Source: GCA-958296115 sp965222445
GTDB taxonomy: Bacteria > Chloroflexota > Dehalococcoidia > Lucifugimonadales > CAJWER01
Direction of reading: 5' to 3'
Assembly: GCA_965222445.1 (NCBI GenBank)
Contig: CBDCTY010000002.1
Span: forward strand, 2,294,001 to 2,358,000
Length of the DNA stretch: 64,000 nt
The position numbers and the translations under genes were made by a program. Shown one piece after another: positions 27,858-35,136 of this stretch (positions within the stretch are counted from its first letter, which is position 1; each line of letters begins with the position of its first letter). Under the pieces are notes generated by a model that worked only from the letters and a program-made list of their open reading frames with translations, searched no databases and was not told the DNA's origin.

Positions 27858-28384
27858 ATGGATGAGTCATCGTCTTTGTCTGATGGGTTTGAAGTTCTCA
27901 GGAAGCAGCTAGGGAAGATAACGGACGAGCGCTTGAGCAGAGGGAAGGTCTTTCCGCTGGACGGGGTCCTGGGCCTGGTGGTGCTGGGGCTGATGTGCGG
28001 ACAGCGCTCCTTGAGCGCCATAAACAGGTTCGGTGAGTGCCACGAGCAGGTGCTGAGCCAGTTAGGGCTGAGGCGCAGCCCGTCGGTCCAGACGCTATCG
28101 AGGCTACTGCGCATGGTGTCGGTATTGGAGGTGCGCGAGACCCTGATGGAGTTCGTGAGGGAGGTGATGGAACTGCGCGGCGAAGGGGTCGGGGTGGTCT
28201 CGATGGATGGCAAGACGGTGCGCGGCGTTAGGGAGAATGGTGAGCAATTGAGGCTGTTGCACCTGTTCAGCCGTGAGGGATCAGTCGCGCTGGACCAAGT
28301 GGAGATAGCACATCATCATGAAGAGCCGAGTGTAAAGGGCGGAGTAATAATGGACCGGCGAGGCGGGGGTGAGCTATTGTTGCT
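27858..28384 (+). pseudogene. ISAs1-family transposase, N-terminal fragment
   Basis: ATG 27858 has AAGGAGGTGAG upstream. The product carries the DDE_Tnp_1-associated N-terminal domain of ISAs1 transposases (RLSRGKVFPLDGVLGLVVLG, LMCGQRSLSAINRFGE) and the first catalytic block VVSMDGKTVRGV, where the Asp is the first DDE residue. It is broken at 28385 by an ISNCY element, the last codons before the stop at 28409 belonging to that element. No matching C-terminal half was found on the far side. It differs in sequence from the complete ISAs1 transposase at 61230-62366. Confidence 0.8.
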
Positions 28385-29996
28385 CAGCATAAATGTCCTG
28401 ACTAACTGACCAGCATAAATGTCACAGTCACCTCATGGAGAATGTGACATTGAACCAGAAAGAGCAGGTAAGACTTCAGATCCTCAACAGCCTACTGGCC
28501 GAGCATATGACGGTGGACCAGGCGGCCATGCTGATGGGAGTGAGCACACGCCACACCAGGCGCATTCTTGCGGCTTACAGAGAAGAAGGAGCAGCCGCAC
28601 TCGCTCACGGCCATCGGGGTCGGAGGGCTCCCAACACAACACCCGATTCGATAAGGGCCGAAGTGTTGCGTCTAGCTCGAACCACGTACTCAGGAGTCAA
28701 CCACACTCATCTGAGCGAACTGCTGAGAGAACGTGAGGGTATAGACATAGCCCGTAACACGTTGCGACGCATACTGGTCGGAGCCGGTCTCGTCAGTCCT
28801 CGTCGCCGTCGTCCTCCGAAGCACCGTGTTCGTCGGCAACGCATGCCCCGAGAGGGGATGCTGATACAGATCGATGGCAGCTATCATCGGTGGCTCGGAG
28901 AGGATGGACCTCAGTTTATGCTTCTGCTTGCCGTGGACGACGCCACGGGCAAAGTGGTCAGTGCGCTGTTCTGTGAGTACGAGAACACCCGAGACTACTT
29001 CGTGCTGATGCGGGGACTGATCGAGCGCCACGGGGTACCCATAGCGCTGTACACCGACCGCCACTCGGTCTTCAAGCACGTACCAGGAACCGGAGCACCG
29101 AGCGCTCCAACCCAGTTCTCCCGTGCGATGGACGAGCTCGGAATACAGATGATCTACGCGCTGTCTCCACAGGCCAAGGGCCGTGTGGAACGAGCGGCAG
29201 GCACCTTCCAGGACAGACTTGTAACCGAGCTTCGACTCGCGGGTGCGACCACCATCGAAGATGCTGGTGTCGTTCTGAGAGACTTCCTTCCTCACTTCAA
29301 CGAGCGCTTCGGGGTATCGGCTCCGGAGTCTGAAGTCGCCTACCGCCCTGTGGACGGAGGGACGTGTCTGGATCGGATGCTGTGCTTCAGGCACAGTCGC
29401 AAAGTGGCAAAGGACAACACTGTGAGATACCGACGGAGTACGCTTCAGCTGCTGCCCGGCATGGAACGTCCGACCTACGCTGGAGTGAAGGTGGACGTGC
29501 TCGAGGGAATGGACGGTCAACTGGTCGTTGAGCACGAGGGTCAACTCATCCCCAGCCAGGAGGCTCCACCCCGTCCGAACATCCTGCGCGGTGTGAATGG
29601 ATACCCTTCACACGCACCGCCGTATCGTAACGGTCTGGGCAGCCGCTGGGAGAGAGTTCTGGCCTCACTCGACAGGGAGAGAGCCGAAGCAATCGACGGC
29701 AACCACGACAGTGGTGCAGCCAAGATCCGCAAGAAGGCAACCTCTGTACCGAGGAAGCCCACTCCGAAGCAGATCGCCAGGTGGGAGGCGGTTCATGCAG
29801 CGAAGCGCAGGGGCCTGTCCATCAGGAGAATAACCAGGGAGACGGGCATCCACAGGAACACCGTACGGAAGTACCTTAAGGCCGACAGTCCGCCGATGAA
29901 TCGTCCTCGGGTGATGTTGAAAGCAACGTAGTCTGTTACCGTGGCAAGTTAGACAGGTGACATTTTCCCTGGTCAGTTAGGCGGACATTTATGCTG
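28385..29996 (+). mobile_element. ISNCY (IS1202-like) insertion sequence
   Basis: CAGCATAAATGTCCTGACTA at 28385-28404 and on to CTGACCAG (28413) is matched in inverted form by CTGGTCAG...CATTTATGCTG at 29969-29996. The repeat is imperfect and about 28 bp. CAGCATAAATGTC is repeated directly at 28411 inside the left end. One intact transposase gene lies between. The element sits between inverted copies of a 44-bp piece of ISAs1 (28331-28374 and 30010-30053). Confidence 0.85.
28435..29931 (+). CDS. ISNCY-family transposase
   Basis: This 498-residue transposase has an N-terminal helix-turn-helix of the MTVDQAAMLMGVSTRHTRRI type, a second HTH (NTLRRILVGAGLVSPRRRR) and an integrase (rve) core. The core acids are in MLIQIDGSYHRWLGE, LLAVDDATGKVV and AQKGRVERAAGTF-like context (QAKGRVERAAGTFQD). 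A C-terminal region ends in another HTH (RGLSIRRITRETGIHRNTVR). The ISNCY/IS1202 group is recognised by the MNQKEQ...HGHRGRR start and the DGSYHRWL block. The frame is complete, so the element may be active. Confidence 0.88.
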   Translation: MENVTLNQKEQVRLQILNSLLAEHMTVDQAAMLMGVSTRHTRRILAAYREEGAAALAHGHRGRRAPNTTPDSIRAEVLRLARTTYSGVNHTHLSELLREREGIDIARNTLRRILVGAGLVSPRRRRPPKHRVRRQRMPREGMLIQIDGSYHRWLGEDGPQFMLLLAVDDATGKVVSALFCEYENTRDYFVLMRGLIERHGVPIALYTDRHSVFKHVPGTGAPSAPTQFSRAMDELGIQMIYALSPQAKGRVERAAGTFQDRLVTELRLAGATTIEDAGVVLRDFLPHFNERFGVSAPESEVAYRPVDGGTCLDRMLCFRHSRKVAKDNTVRYRRSTLQLLPGMERPTYAGVKVDVLEGMDGQLVVEHEGQLIPSQEAPPRPNILRGVNGYPSHAPPYRNGLGSRWERVLASLDRERAEAIDGNHDSGAAKIRKKATSVPRKPTPKQIARWEAVHAAKRRGLSIRRITRETGIHRNTVRKYLKADSPPMNRPRVMLKAT

Positions 29997-30009
29997 GTCT
30001 TCGACAGAC

Positions 30010-30053
30010 GCTCACCCCCGCCCCGCCGGTCCATTATTACTCCGCCCTTTACA
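30010..30053 (-). repeat. Inverted copy of ISAs1 fragment beside ISNCY
   Basis: This segment is the reverse complement, with only one or two mismatches, of 28331-28374 inside the truncated ISAs1 transposase. A TTTTGGAAAGACC motif near 30094 mirrors the CTTTCCAAAG at the left edge of that ISAs1 remnant (about 27811) and may be its other end. Sequence from 30110 to 30305 shows no gene. Confidence 0.7.
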
Positions 30054-30305
30054 CCCGCCCACTCCCTACCTCGCCACTGGCAGGCTTGGTCTGATTTTGG
30101 AAAGACCTCAGAGCATCAAATCTCATCGTCCTTGCGCTCATGGGCCATCAGGGCCTAATACCGTTTCGCTTTGAATGGGCCGTGAATGGATCAATCACCC
30201 TCACCTTAGTCCTCTCCCGTCGAGGGAGAGGAGACCCTCGCCCGGGATTCAGAGGCCTGCCGTGAATTGTGGTCGCATCCCAACGAAGTGGTATAAGCTA
30301 ACGAA

Positions 30306-30662
30306 ATGAAGGCTGCCAAACGAAACGTGGAACGCATCCGACGCAAGGTGGATTCGGGCAGGTACTCGTCCGTCGACGATGTGCTCGACAGCGCACTGAA
30401 GCTGCTCGACGAGCGAGACGAGCCTCTGGAGCGCGAGCTGGCCGAGATGTTCGAGAGCGTGAGGAGAGGCACCGAGCAGGCCGACGCAGGCCAGGTCGTT
30501 CCCGCCTCCGAGGTGTTCGAAGAGCTGAGACGGCGCAACGCCGCCACAACCGAACAGGCCATACGAGCCACTGCGTCTTCTCCCACGAAGCTCGCGGCGA
30601 CCTCCAACACATACACAGCTACATCGCCCAGGACAACCCTGGCAGCGCCCTGCGACTCATAG
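30306..30662 (+). CDS. ParD/CopG-type antitoxin-like protein
   Basis: The N-terminal 85 residues match ParD antitoxins: a short ribbon-helix-helix (NVERIRRKVDSGRYSSVDDV), then LDSALKLLDERDEPLERELAE and the acidic tail that wraps the ParE toxin. The frame continues for another ~30 residues that look unlike ParD (TASSPTKLAATSNTYT) and overlap ParE coding sequence in a different frame. A frameshift near 30560 has therefore probably fused the antitoxin tail to an out-of-frame toxin start. No good ribosome site precedes the ATG. Confidence 0.6.
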   Translation: MKAAKRNVERIRRKVDSGRYSSVDDVLDSALKLLDERDEPLERELAEMFESVRRGTEQADAGQVVPASEVFEELRRRNAATTEQAIRATASSPTKLAATSNTYTATSPRTTLAAPCDS

Positions 30663-30859
30663 ATAGGCTCGAAGAGCAGTGTCTATTGCTTGCCGCCCAG
30701 CCCCGGATGGGCGTTGCGAGGCCGGAGTTCGGCCCGGAGCATCGTAGCTTTGCGGCGCCCGGAACCCGATACATCATCATCTACCGGCCCATGAGTGGCG
30801 GCGTAGAGATTCTCCACGTCCGTCACGGCAGCCGAGACCTTCGCCGTCAGTTCGACTAG
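30572..30859 (+). pseudogene. ParE-type toxin without a usable start codon
   Basis: In another frame the DNA encodes a ParE/RelE-fold toxin: SHEARGDLQHIHSYIAQDNP, RLIDRLEEQCLLLAAQP, MGVARPEFGPEHRSF, TRYIIIYRPMSGGVEILHV and HGSRDLRRQF before the stop at 30857-30859. These are the conserved blocks of ParE, a gyrase poison. No ATG, GTG or TTG lies in frame between the expected start and 30422. Together with the odd antitoxin tail this points to a disabled toxin-antitoxin pair, although a sequencing or assembly indel could look the same. Confidence 0.7.
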
Positions 30860-30860
30860 C

Positions 30861-30990
30861 TTATACCAAGTCACCGTGATGCCGCCGTATATGTGCGGCC
30901 AGGGAGTGGGTTCCCGCCCCGTATCGAGTACGGGGCAGGCTCTTCGCGGGAATGACGGCTTTACGGCGCTCTCAAAATGAATTGGTATTA
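30861..30990 (+). repeat. MITE-like repeat, copy A
   Basis: A ~130-bp non-coding unit starting TTATACCAAGTCACCGTGAT and ending AATTGGTATTA. The ends form an imperfect terminal inverted repeat (TTATACCAA / TTGGTATTA). Five more copies lie at 32726, 34200, 37250, 38393 and 46766. Copy A follows the parE stop by 2 bp. The adjoining 30991-31270 is non-coding and contains a G-run at 31151-31165. Confidence 0.8.
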
Positions 30991-31270
30991 GTTCTGCCTC
31001 TACATCAGACTCCAGTTTCATAATTCGCCGCATCAACCCTGAACCCAGGGCTTTCCATGCCTATTGGTGTAACCGATTCCCGAACATGTGTTGCCTATGT
31101 CCCCGGTCTATACACGCGGGACAGGGTTAGAGCCTGCCCCGTATCGAGTATGGGGGGGGGGGAGGGGGCGCTTGGACAAGCCACACTCTCCTGCCGACGT
31201 GTAGAATGAGACTCTGCCAGGCTGCCTGCCCCGAAGCTGCAAACCAAACTTACCGGAGGTCCGGACTCCA

Positions 31271-32659
31271 GTGCGTCAGAGTGACTTCGATCCCGCCGCA
31301 GCTCACAGCTCGGCGGACAGGGACCACAGGACGGCTGACCTCATTCACCGGGTGCGCAGCCTCCTCGAGCAGGAGCGCGTCGGCGACGCCCTGGAGCTCC
31401 TGGACGCCCTCCACCCCGCCGACCAGGGCGACGTGCTGGTCGACCTGCCCAGCGGCTCCAGGCAGGAGCTCCTCGACGAGCTACCGCCGGAGGACACCGC
31501 CGACATATTCGAGCATCTCACAGAGGACGAGGCCGCCCAAGTCTCTGAGCAGCTCGATACCGAACACCTGGCCGACGTTCTGGACGAGGCCGACCCCGAC
31601 GTCGCTGCCGATGTGCTACATAACATCCCCGGCCACCGCCTCAACCCCACCCTCGAAGAGATGGTCGAGTCCGACGCCGTCATGCCCCTGCTCAAATATC
31701 CGGACGAGTCGGCCGGCGGGCTCATGGACCCCGAGGCCCCGTACGTTAAGGCGGGGACCACTGCCGGCAACGCCCTCGACCTGCTGCGCCTCCGGCTGCA
31801 GGAGGAGTCGCCGCGCATCCTGCCCGTCCTCGACGAGCGACGCAGGTTGGTGGGGCGTGTCGAGACCGTCAAGCTCGCCCTCGCCAGGCCGGGCCTGCCG
31901 GTATCCGACGTCATGGACACCGACGTCGTCTCCGTCACACCCGACACCGACCAGGAGGAGTGCGCGGCCCTGGCCAGGCAGTACGACCTCGACCTGATCC
32001 CAGTCGTAGGCGACGAGGGACGCCTGCTGGGCACCATCCGCGCCGACGACATCATCGACGTGGTGGTCGAGGAGGCGACCGAAGACATGTACCGCATCGC
32101 CGCCGTAGAGGGCGAGTCGGTGCAGGGCCCCCTGCTCCAGTCCATGCGCCGCAGGATGCCCTGGCTCGGCCTCAATCTCGTGACCGTCTTCCTGGCCGCC
32201 CTCGTCATCGGCGTCTTCGAGTCCACGGTCGCCCGCGTCGTCGCCCTTGCCATATTCCTGCCGATCATCCCCGGCCAGGGAGGGATGAGCGGAATGCAGA
32301 CCCTCACCCTCGTGGTCCGCAGCATGGCCCTCGGCGAGCTGCCCGGCAGGCACGTCCTCAGGCTCCTCGTCAGGGAGCTGGCCCTTGCCCTCGCCCAGGG
32401 CATCCTCCTCGGCGCGGCCGTCGGTGCGGCGGCCTACCTGTGGAAAGGCGATCCAACCCTCGGCATCATCCTCGCCGCCGCAATGGTCGGCAACATGATC
32501 ATCGCGGGCCTGACCGGCGCGGGCATCCCCCTGCTCCTCCGCAAGCTCAGGATGGACCCCGCAGTCTCCGCAGCCGTCTTCATCACCACCTTCACCGACG
32601 TCTTGGGCCTCCTCCTCTTCCTCGGCCTCGCAACCCTCCTCATCGACCACCTGCTCTGA
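31271..32659 (+). CDS. mgtE: Magnesium transporter MgtE
   Basis: This 462-residue protein has the MgtE layout: an N-terminal helical superhelix domain (about 20-135, ALHPADQGDVLVDLP and DTADIFEHLTED), two CBS domains (about 138-265, SDVMDTDVVSVTP and IRADDIIDVVVEEATEDMYR), and five membrane helices (about 290-462) carrying the Mg2+ pore. The N and CBS domains sense cytoplasmic Mg2+ and gate the channel. The pore loop usually reads like GGNAGTQ but here is GGMSGMQ, a notable departure. GTG start with GGAGGT upstream. It stands alone between two MITE-like copies. Confidence 0.93.
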   Translation: MRQSDFDPAAAHSSADRDHRTADLIHRVRSLLEQERVGDALELLDALHPADQGDVLVDLPSGSRQELLDELPPEDTADIFEHLTEDEAAQVSEQLDTEHLADVLDEADPDVAADVLHNIPGHRLNPTLEEMVESDAVMPLLKYPDESAGGLMDPEAPYVKAGTTAGNALDLLRLRLQEESPRILPVLDERRRLVGRVETVKLALARPGLPVSDVMDTDVVSVTPDTDQEECAALARQYDLDLIPVVGDEGRLLGTIRADDIIDVVVEEATEDMYRIAAVEGESVQGPLLQSMRRRMPWLGLNLVTVFLAALVIGVFESTVARVVALAIFLPIIPGQGGMSGMQTLTLVVRSMALGELPGRHVLRLLVRELALALAQGILLGAAVGAAAYLWKGDPTLGIILAAAMVGNMIIAGLTGAGIPLLLRKLRMDPAVSAAVFITTFTDVLGLLLFLGLATLLIDHLL

Positions 32660-32725
32660 CCAGCCCAGTAGCCTGAACCTGATGAAGTGGCCCACTCAGC
32701 AGCACTATGCTAGTGGTCCAACATC

Positions 32726-32855
32726 TTATACCAAGTCACCGTGATGCCGCCGTATATGTGCGGCCAGGGAGTGGGTTCCCGCCCCGTATCGAGTACGGAG
32801 CAGGCTCTTCGCGGGAATGACGGCTTTACGGCGCGCTCAAAATAAATTGGTATTA
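32726..32855 (+). repeat. MITE-like repeat, copy B
   Basis: Full-length copy with TTATACCAAGTCACCGTGAT at the left and AATTGGTATTA at the right. It lies downstream of mgtE and ends 17 bp before the promoter of the NYN gene. Confidence 0.85.
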
Positions 32856-32872
32856 CATCCTCCCAAACTGCG

Positions 32873-32970
32873 TTGACAACCTCCCTCGCTCCTGATACCT
32901 TTCATCCACCACCCCTATCGCTTCGCCGGTAGGGTCGAGACCGCCCTTCGAGGCGGTCTCTGTCTTTGTA
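32873..32970 (+). promoter_or_regulatory. Promoter with two leader hairpins before NYN gene
   Basis: TTGACA (32873-32878) is 17 bp from TGATACCTT, an extended -10 at 32896-32901. The predicted transcript then meets hairpin CCTATC/GGTAGG (32914-32933) and a perfect 9-bp hairpin GAGACCGCC/GGCGGTCTC (32937-32960) followed by TGTCTTTGT. The layout suggests attenuation or antitermination. Confidence 0.5.
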
Positions 32971-32982
32971 AGGGAGAGGCGG

Positions 32983-33612
32983 TTGATCACCAACCTCTAC
33001 ATTGACGGCTTCAATCTCTACTACCGCGCCCTCAAGGACACCCCGTTCAGATGGCTGGACCTGCGAAAGCTGGCCGAAACCCTCTTCCCCCAGGACACCA
33101 TCCACAGAGTCTGCTACTTCACCGCCCGGCTCGACGCGCGTCCCGGCAATCCCAGTCAACCCCGTCGGCAGTTGGTGTATCTGAGAGCCCTGGCAACGTT
33201 GCCGGGCTTCGAGGCCTATTACGGCGCCTTCCGATCCGGCGTCAAGCGCCGTCCGCTGGCCGAACCAGTGCCGGGCTTGCCGGCGCACGTCCTCGTCAGG
33301 GACTCGGAGGAGAAGGGGTCGGACGTGAACCTCGCCACCCGTCTCCTGGTGGACGGGTTCAACGGAGAGTACGAGCAGGCGGCTGTCGTGTCCAACGACG
33401 CAGACTTCGCCGGCGCGATGCGGTACGTCAGGGACGACCTGAACCTTCGCGTCACGCTCGTCAATCCAGACTCCAGGAACACGAGCCCCACGGAGCTGGC
33501 CAGTTCCGCGACCTACGTCAAGCGTCTGTGGAAGAGCCACCTGAGACGGAGCCAGCTTCCCGACACGCTGACTGACGAGGTTGGCAGCATCACCAAGCCG
33601 GCAGGATGGTGA
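32983..33612 (+). CDS. NYN-domain (PIN-like) putative ribonuclease
   Basis: This 209-residue protein has the NYN/LabA-like (DUF88) fold related to PIN nucleases: LYIDGFNLYYRAL with the first Asp and Asn, CYFTARLDARP, RDSEEKGSDVNLATRLLVDG with the conserved Asp, and AAVVSNDADFAGAMRYVRDD with the final acidic pair. These residues build the metal-binding active site. The start is TTG 32983 with AGGGAGAGG upstream. Proteins of this kind are often phage- or island-borne and here it shares a promoter-hairpin leader design with the adjacent tail genes. Substrate unknown. Confidence 0.85.
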   Translation: MITNLYIDGFNLYYRALKDTPFRWLDLRKLAETLFPQDTIHRVCYFTARLDARPGNPSQPRRQLVYLRALATLPGFEAYYGAFRSGVKRRPLAEPVPGLPAHVLVRDSEEKGSDVNLATRLLVDGFNGEYEQAAVVSNDADFAGAMRYVRDDLNLRVTLVNPDSRNTSPTELASSATYVKRLWKSHLRRSQLPDTLTDEVGSITKPAGW

Positions 33613-33634
33613 CACTCCCGGCCGCGCCCGGCCC

Positions 33635-33708
33635 TTGACAAACAGCGAACTCCTGTTCTATACTCCCAATGAGGGACAGACCCCGCGAGGGCTGTCCCTT
33701 CTTCTTTT
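33635..33708 (+). promoter_or_regulatory. Promoter directly followed by an intrinsic terminator
   Basis: TTGACA (33635-33640), an 18-bp spacer and TATACT (33659-33664) form a strong sigma-70-type promoter. Within 10 bp of the -10, GGGACAG (33673-33679) pairs with CTGTCCC (33692-33698) and TTCTTCTTTT follows. A transcript of only about 40 nt would form unless readthrough is induced. Confidence 0.6.
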
Positions 33709-33748
33709 GCCAGCGGCCAGCCCCATCACAATCCGGGAGGACGTGGGA

Positions 33749-34174
33749 TTGGCCTTCTTCGACTCCAGAATATCCAAGTTCCTGATCTTCGACGCGGGCG
33801 GCAGCAGCCGGGACCTGTCGCCCTTCATCGCCGACGTGCGCGGCCTTCCCGGCGACCGGACGCTGAACGAGGTCACCGCCCTCGGCGACTCCGGCGCAAG
33901 GTTCATTCCGGGCATCGAGGACGTGGCGTTCCTGCTCTCCGGCATCTTCGACGACAGTGAGCCCGGCGGCCCCGACTCCGTGCTAGGCCCGCTCCGCGCC
34001 CACTCGTCGCCGGTCCGCTTCGAGTACGGCCCCAGGGGGACTTCCGCAGGCTCGACGAGGTACTCCGGCTCCTGCTGGGTCGCCTCCTACCGGCTCCGCA
34101 GCCGCGTGGGCAGCAGGGTCGAGTGGGCCGCAGCCCTCCAGGTCGACGGGACAGTGAGCCGGGACACGTTCTAG
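33749..34174 (+). CDS. Phage tail tube-like protein
   Basis: This protein of about 141 residues starts at TTG 33749, 8 bp after GGGAGG; the in-frame GTG 33743 is too close to that site. The sequence FIADVRGLPGDRTLNEVTAL, followed by ARFIPGIEDVAFLLSGIFDD and a beta-rich C-terminus, resembles tail tube proteins of siphovirus-like elements (short beta proteins beginning with a DxSxFIxxVxGLPG segment). It would form the inner tail tube. It is preceded by a promoter-terminator leader and followed by further tail-type genes on the same strand. Confidence 0.6.
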   Translation: MAFFDSRISKFLIFDAGGSSRDLSPFIADVRGLPGDRTLNEVTALGDSGARFIPGIEDVAFLLSGIFDDSEPGGPDSVLGPLRAHSSPVRFEYGPRGTSAGSTRYSGSCWVASYRLRSRVGSRVEWAAALQVDGTVSRDTF

Positions 34175-34199
34175 GCGGCGCTCGCATTCAAACAACAAC

Positions 34200-34329
34200 T
34201 TATACCAAGTCACCGTGATGCCGCCGTATATGTGCGGCCAGGGAGTGGGTTCCCGCCCCGTATCGAGTACGGGGCAGGCTCTTCGCGGGAATGACGGCTT
34301 TACGGCGCGCTCAAAATAAATTGGTATTA
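34200..34329 (+). repeat. MITE-like repeat, copy C
   Basis: Full-length copy (TTATACCAAGTCACCGTGAT to AATTGGTATTA). It splits the tail gene group and its right edge lies directly against the GGAGGAAG ribosome site of the next gene, so it supplies the whole upstream region of that gene. Confidence 0.85.
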
Positions 34330-34341
34330 GGAGGAAGAGAG

Positions 34342-34827
34342 ATGCTCGTACGACTGCCTTCGGGCGGATGGTGGGACATTGAGACGAGGCCCCGCTGGCG
34401 CCACCAGAGGGCGTGGATGCGCTCCTGGCGCGAGCCCAGAGCCCAGGAGAGGCTGGCCGACGAGGTGCTCGTCTCACTGACGAACGCCTGGAGCTTCGAC
34501 CTGCCGATCAAGACCGCTTCCCTGGAGCGGATCGACTCCGGCGACCTCGTCGCGGCCTTCAAGGCAGTCCGCCAGGCGATGGCGGAGCTGTGGGACCCGA
34601 ATAAGCATCGGGAGCAGACCGAGCGCCTCTTCACGGAGATGGCAGCTGGAAGAGTGCCAGACGAGTTCGAGGAGGCCCGCGTCATGGCGCTCACCGGGTG
34701 GAGCTGGCACACGCTGCAGGAGACCCCAGCCGACGCGGTGGAGGCGATGATGGCGTACCTCTCAGTCCGCAGAGTGCGCGAGAATGGGGGCGCACTGGAC
34801 TTCCCGGCGGCAGCCAATGCCGGATAG
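34342..34827 (+). CDS. Phage tail assembly chaperone-like protein
   Basis: This 161-residue protein starts at ATG 34342 behind GGAGGAAGAG. An in-frame ATG at 34291 lies inside the MITE-like repeat and is rejected. A helical region (SDLVAAFKAVRQAMAELWDP-like, actual SGDLVAAFKAVRQAMAELWD) and a C-terminal part with MALTGWSWHTLQETPADAVE resemble small proteins encoded between the tail tube and tape measure genes of tailed phages. The position fits an assembly chaperone. I see no frameshift site of the classical G/GT type. Confidence 0.45.
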   Translation: MLVRLPSGGWWDIETRPRWRHQRAWMRSWREPRAQERLADEVLVSLTNAWSFDLPIKTASLERIDSGDLVAAFKAVRQAMAELWDPNKHREQTERLFTEMAAGRVPDEFEEARVMALTGWSWHTLQETPADAVEAMMAYLSVRRVRENGGALDFPAAANAG

Positions 34828-35107
34828 AGCCGCAGACGGCGACGCACTCTCCGACCTCCGTTCATCCCTTACTGCGGACCTCGCCAGCCTCGCAGGGCCG
34901 TCGCTCAGCCACGGCCCGCCCCGTACCCAATACGGGGAGCCCGCGGGGGCCGAAAGTCGGCCCTCCCCCGGATCGGCGGACGTACACATCACCGTCAATC
35001 TCAACGGCGGCGTGGTCTTCCTCGACGACGAGCGCCGCATGAGGCTCCTCGCCAGGGAGATCAAGCGCCTCATCATCGAGGACGTGAGGCGCGGTATCGG
35101 CGTCTAG
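34817..35107 (+). CDS. Short phage protein, possible tape-measure C-terminal remnant
   Basis: This 96-residue protein runs from ATG 34817, overlapping the previous stop by 11 bp. Its first half is low-complexity (Pro, Ser, Gly). The end (VHITVNLNGGVVFLDDERRM and LAREIKRLIIEDVRRGIGV) looks like the C-terminal tail common to tape measure proteins. A full tape measure gene of 1.5-4 kb is expected at this point and is absent. Either the gene has been internally deleted or this element never had one. This interpretation is an inference. Confidence 0.4.
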   Translation: MPDRAADGDALSDLRSSLTADLASLAGPSLSHGPPRTQYGEPAGAESRPSPGSADVHITVNLNGGVVFLDDERRMRLLAREIKRLIIEDVRRGIGV

Positions 35108-35136
35108 CGCCCCGTTCGGCAAGGGAGTGACCACCA

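Noticed and set aside
26630..28213. 527-residue minus-strand frame as one transposase
   Set aside because: Only residues after PADEITEPVV are IS66; the N-terminal part is antisense to the ISAs1 gene at 27858.
34291..34341. Upstream in-frame ATG for the tail chaperone-like gene
   Set aside because: It lies inside the MITE-like repeat; a strong ribosome site points to the ATG at 34342.
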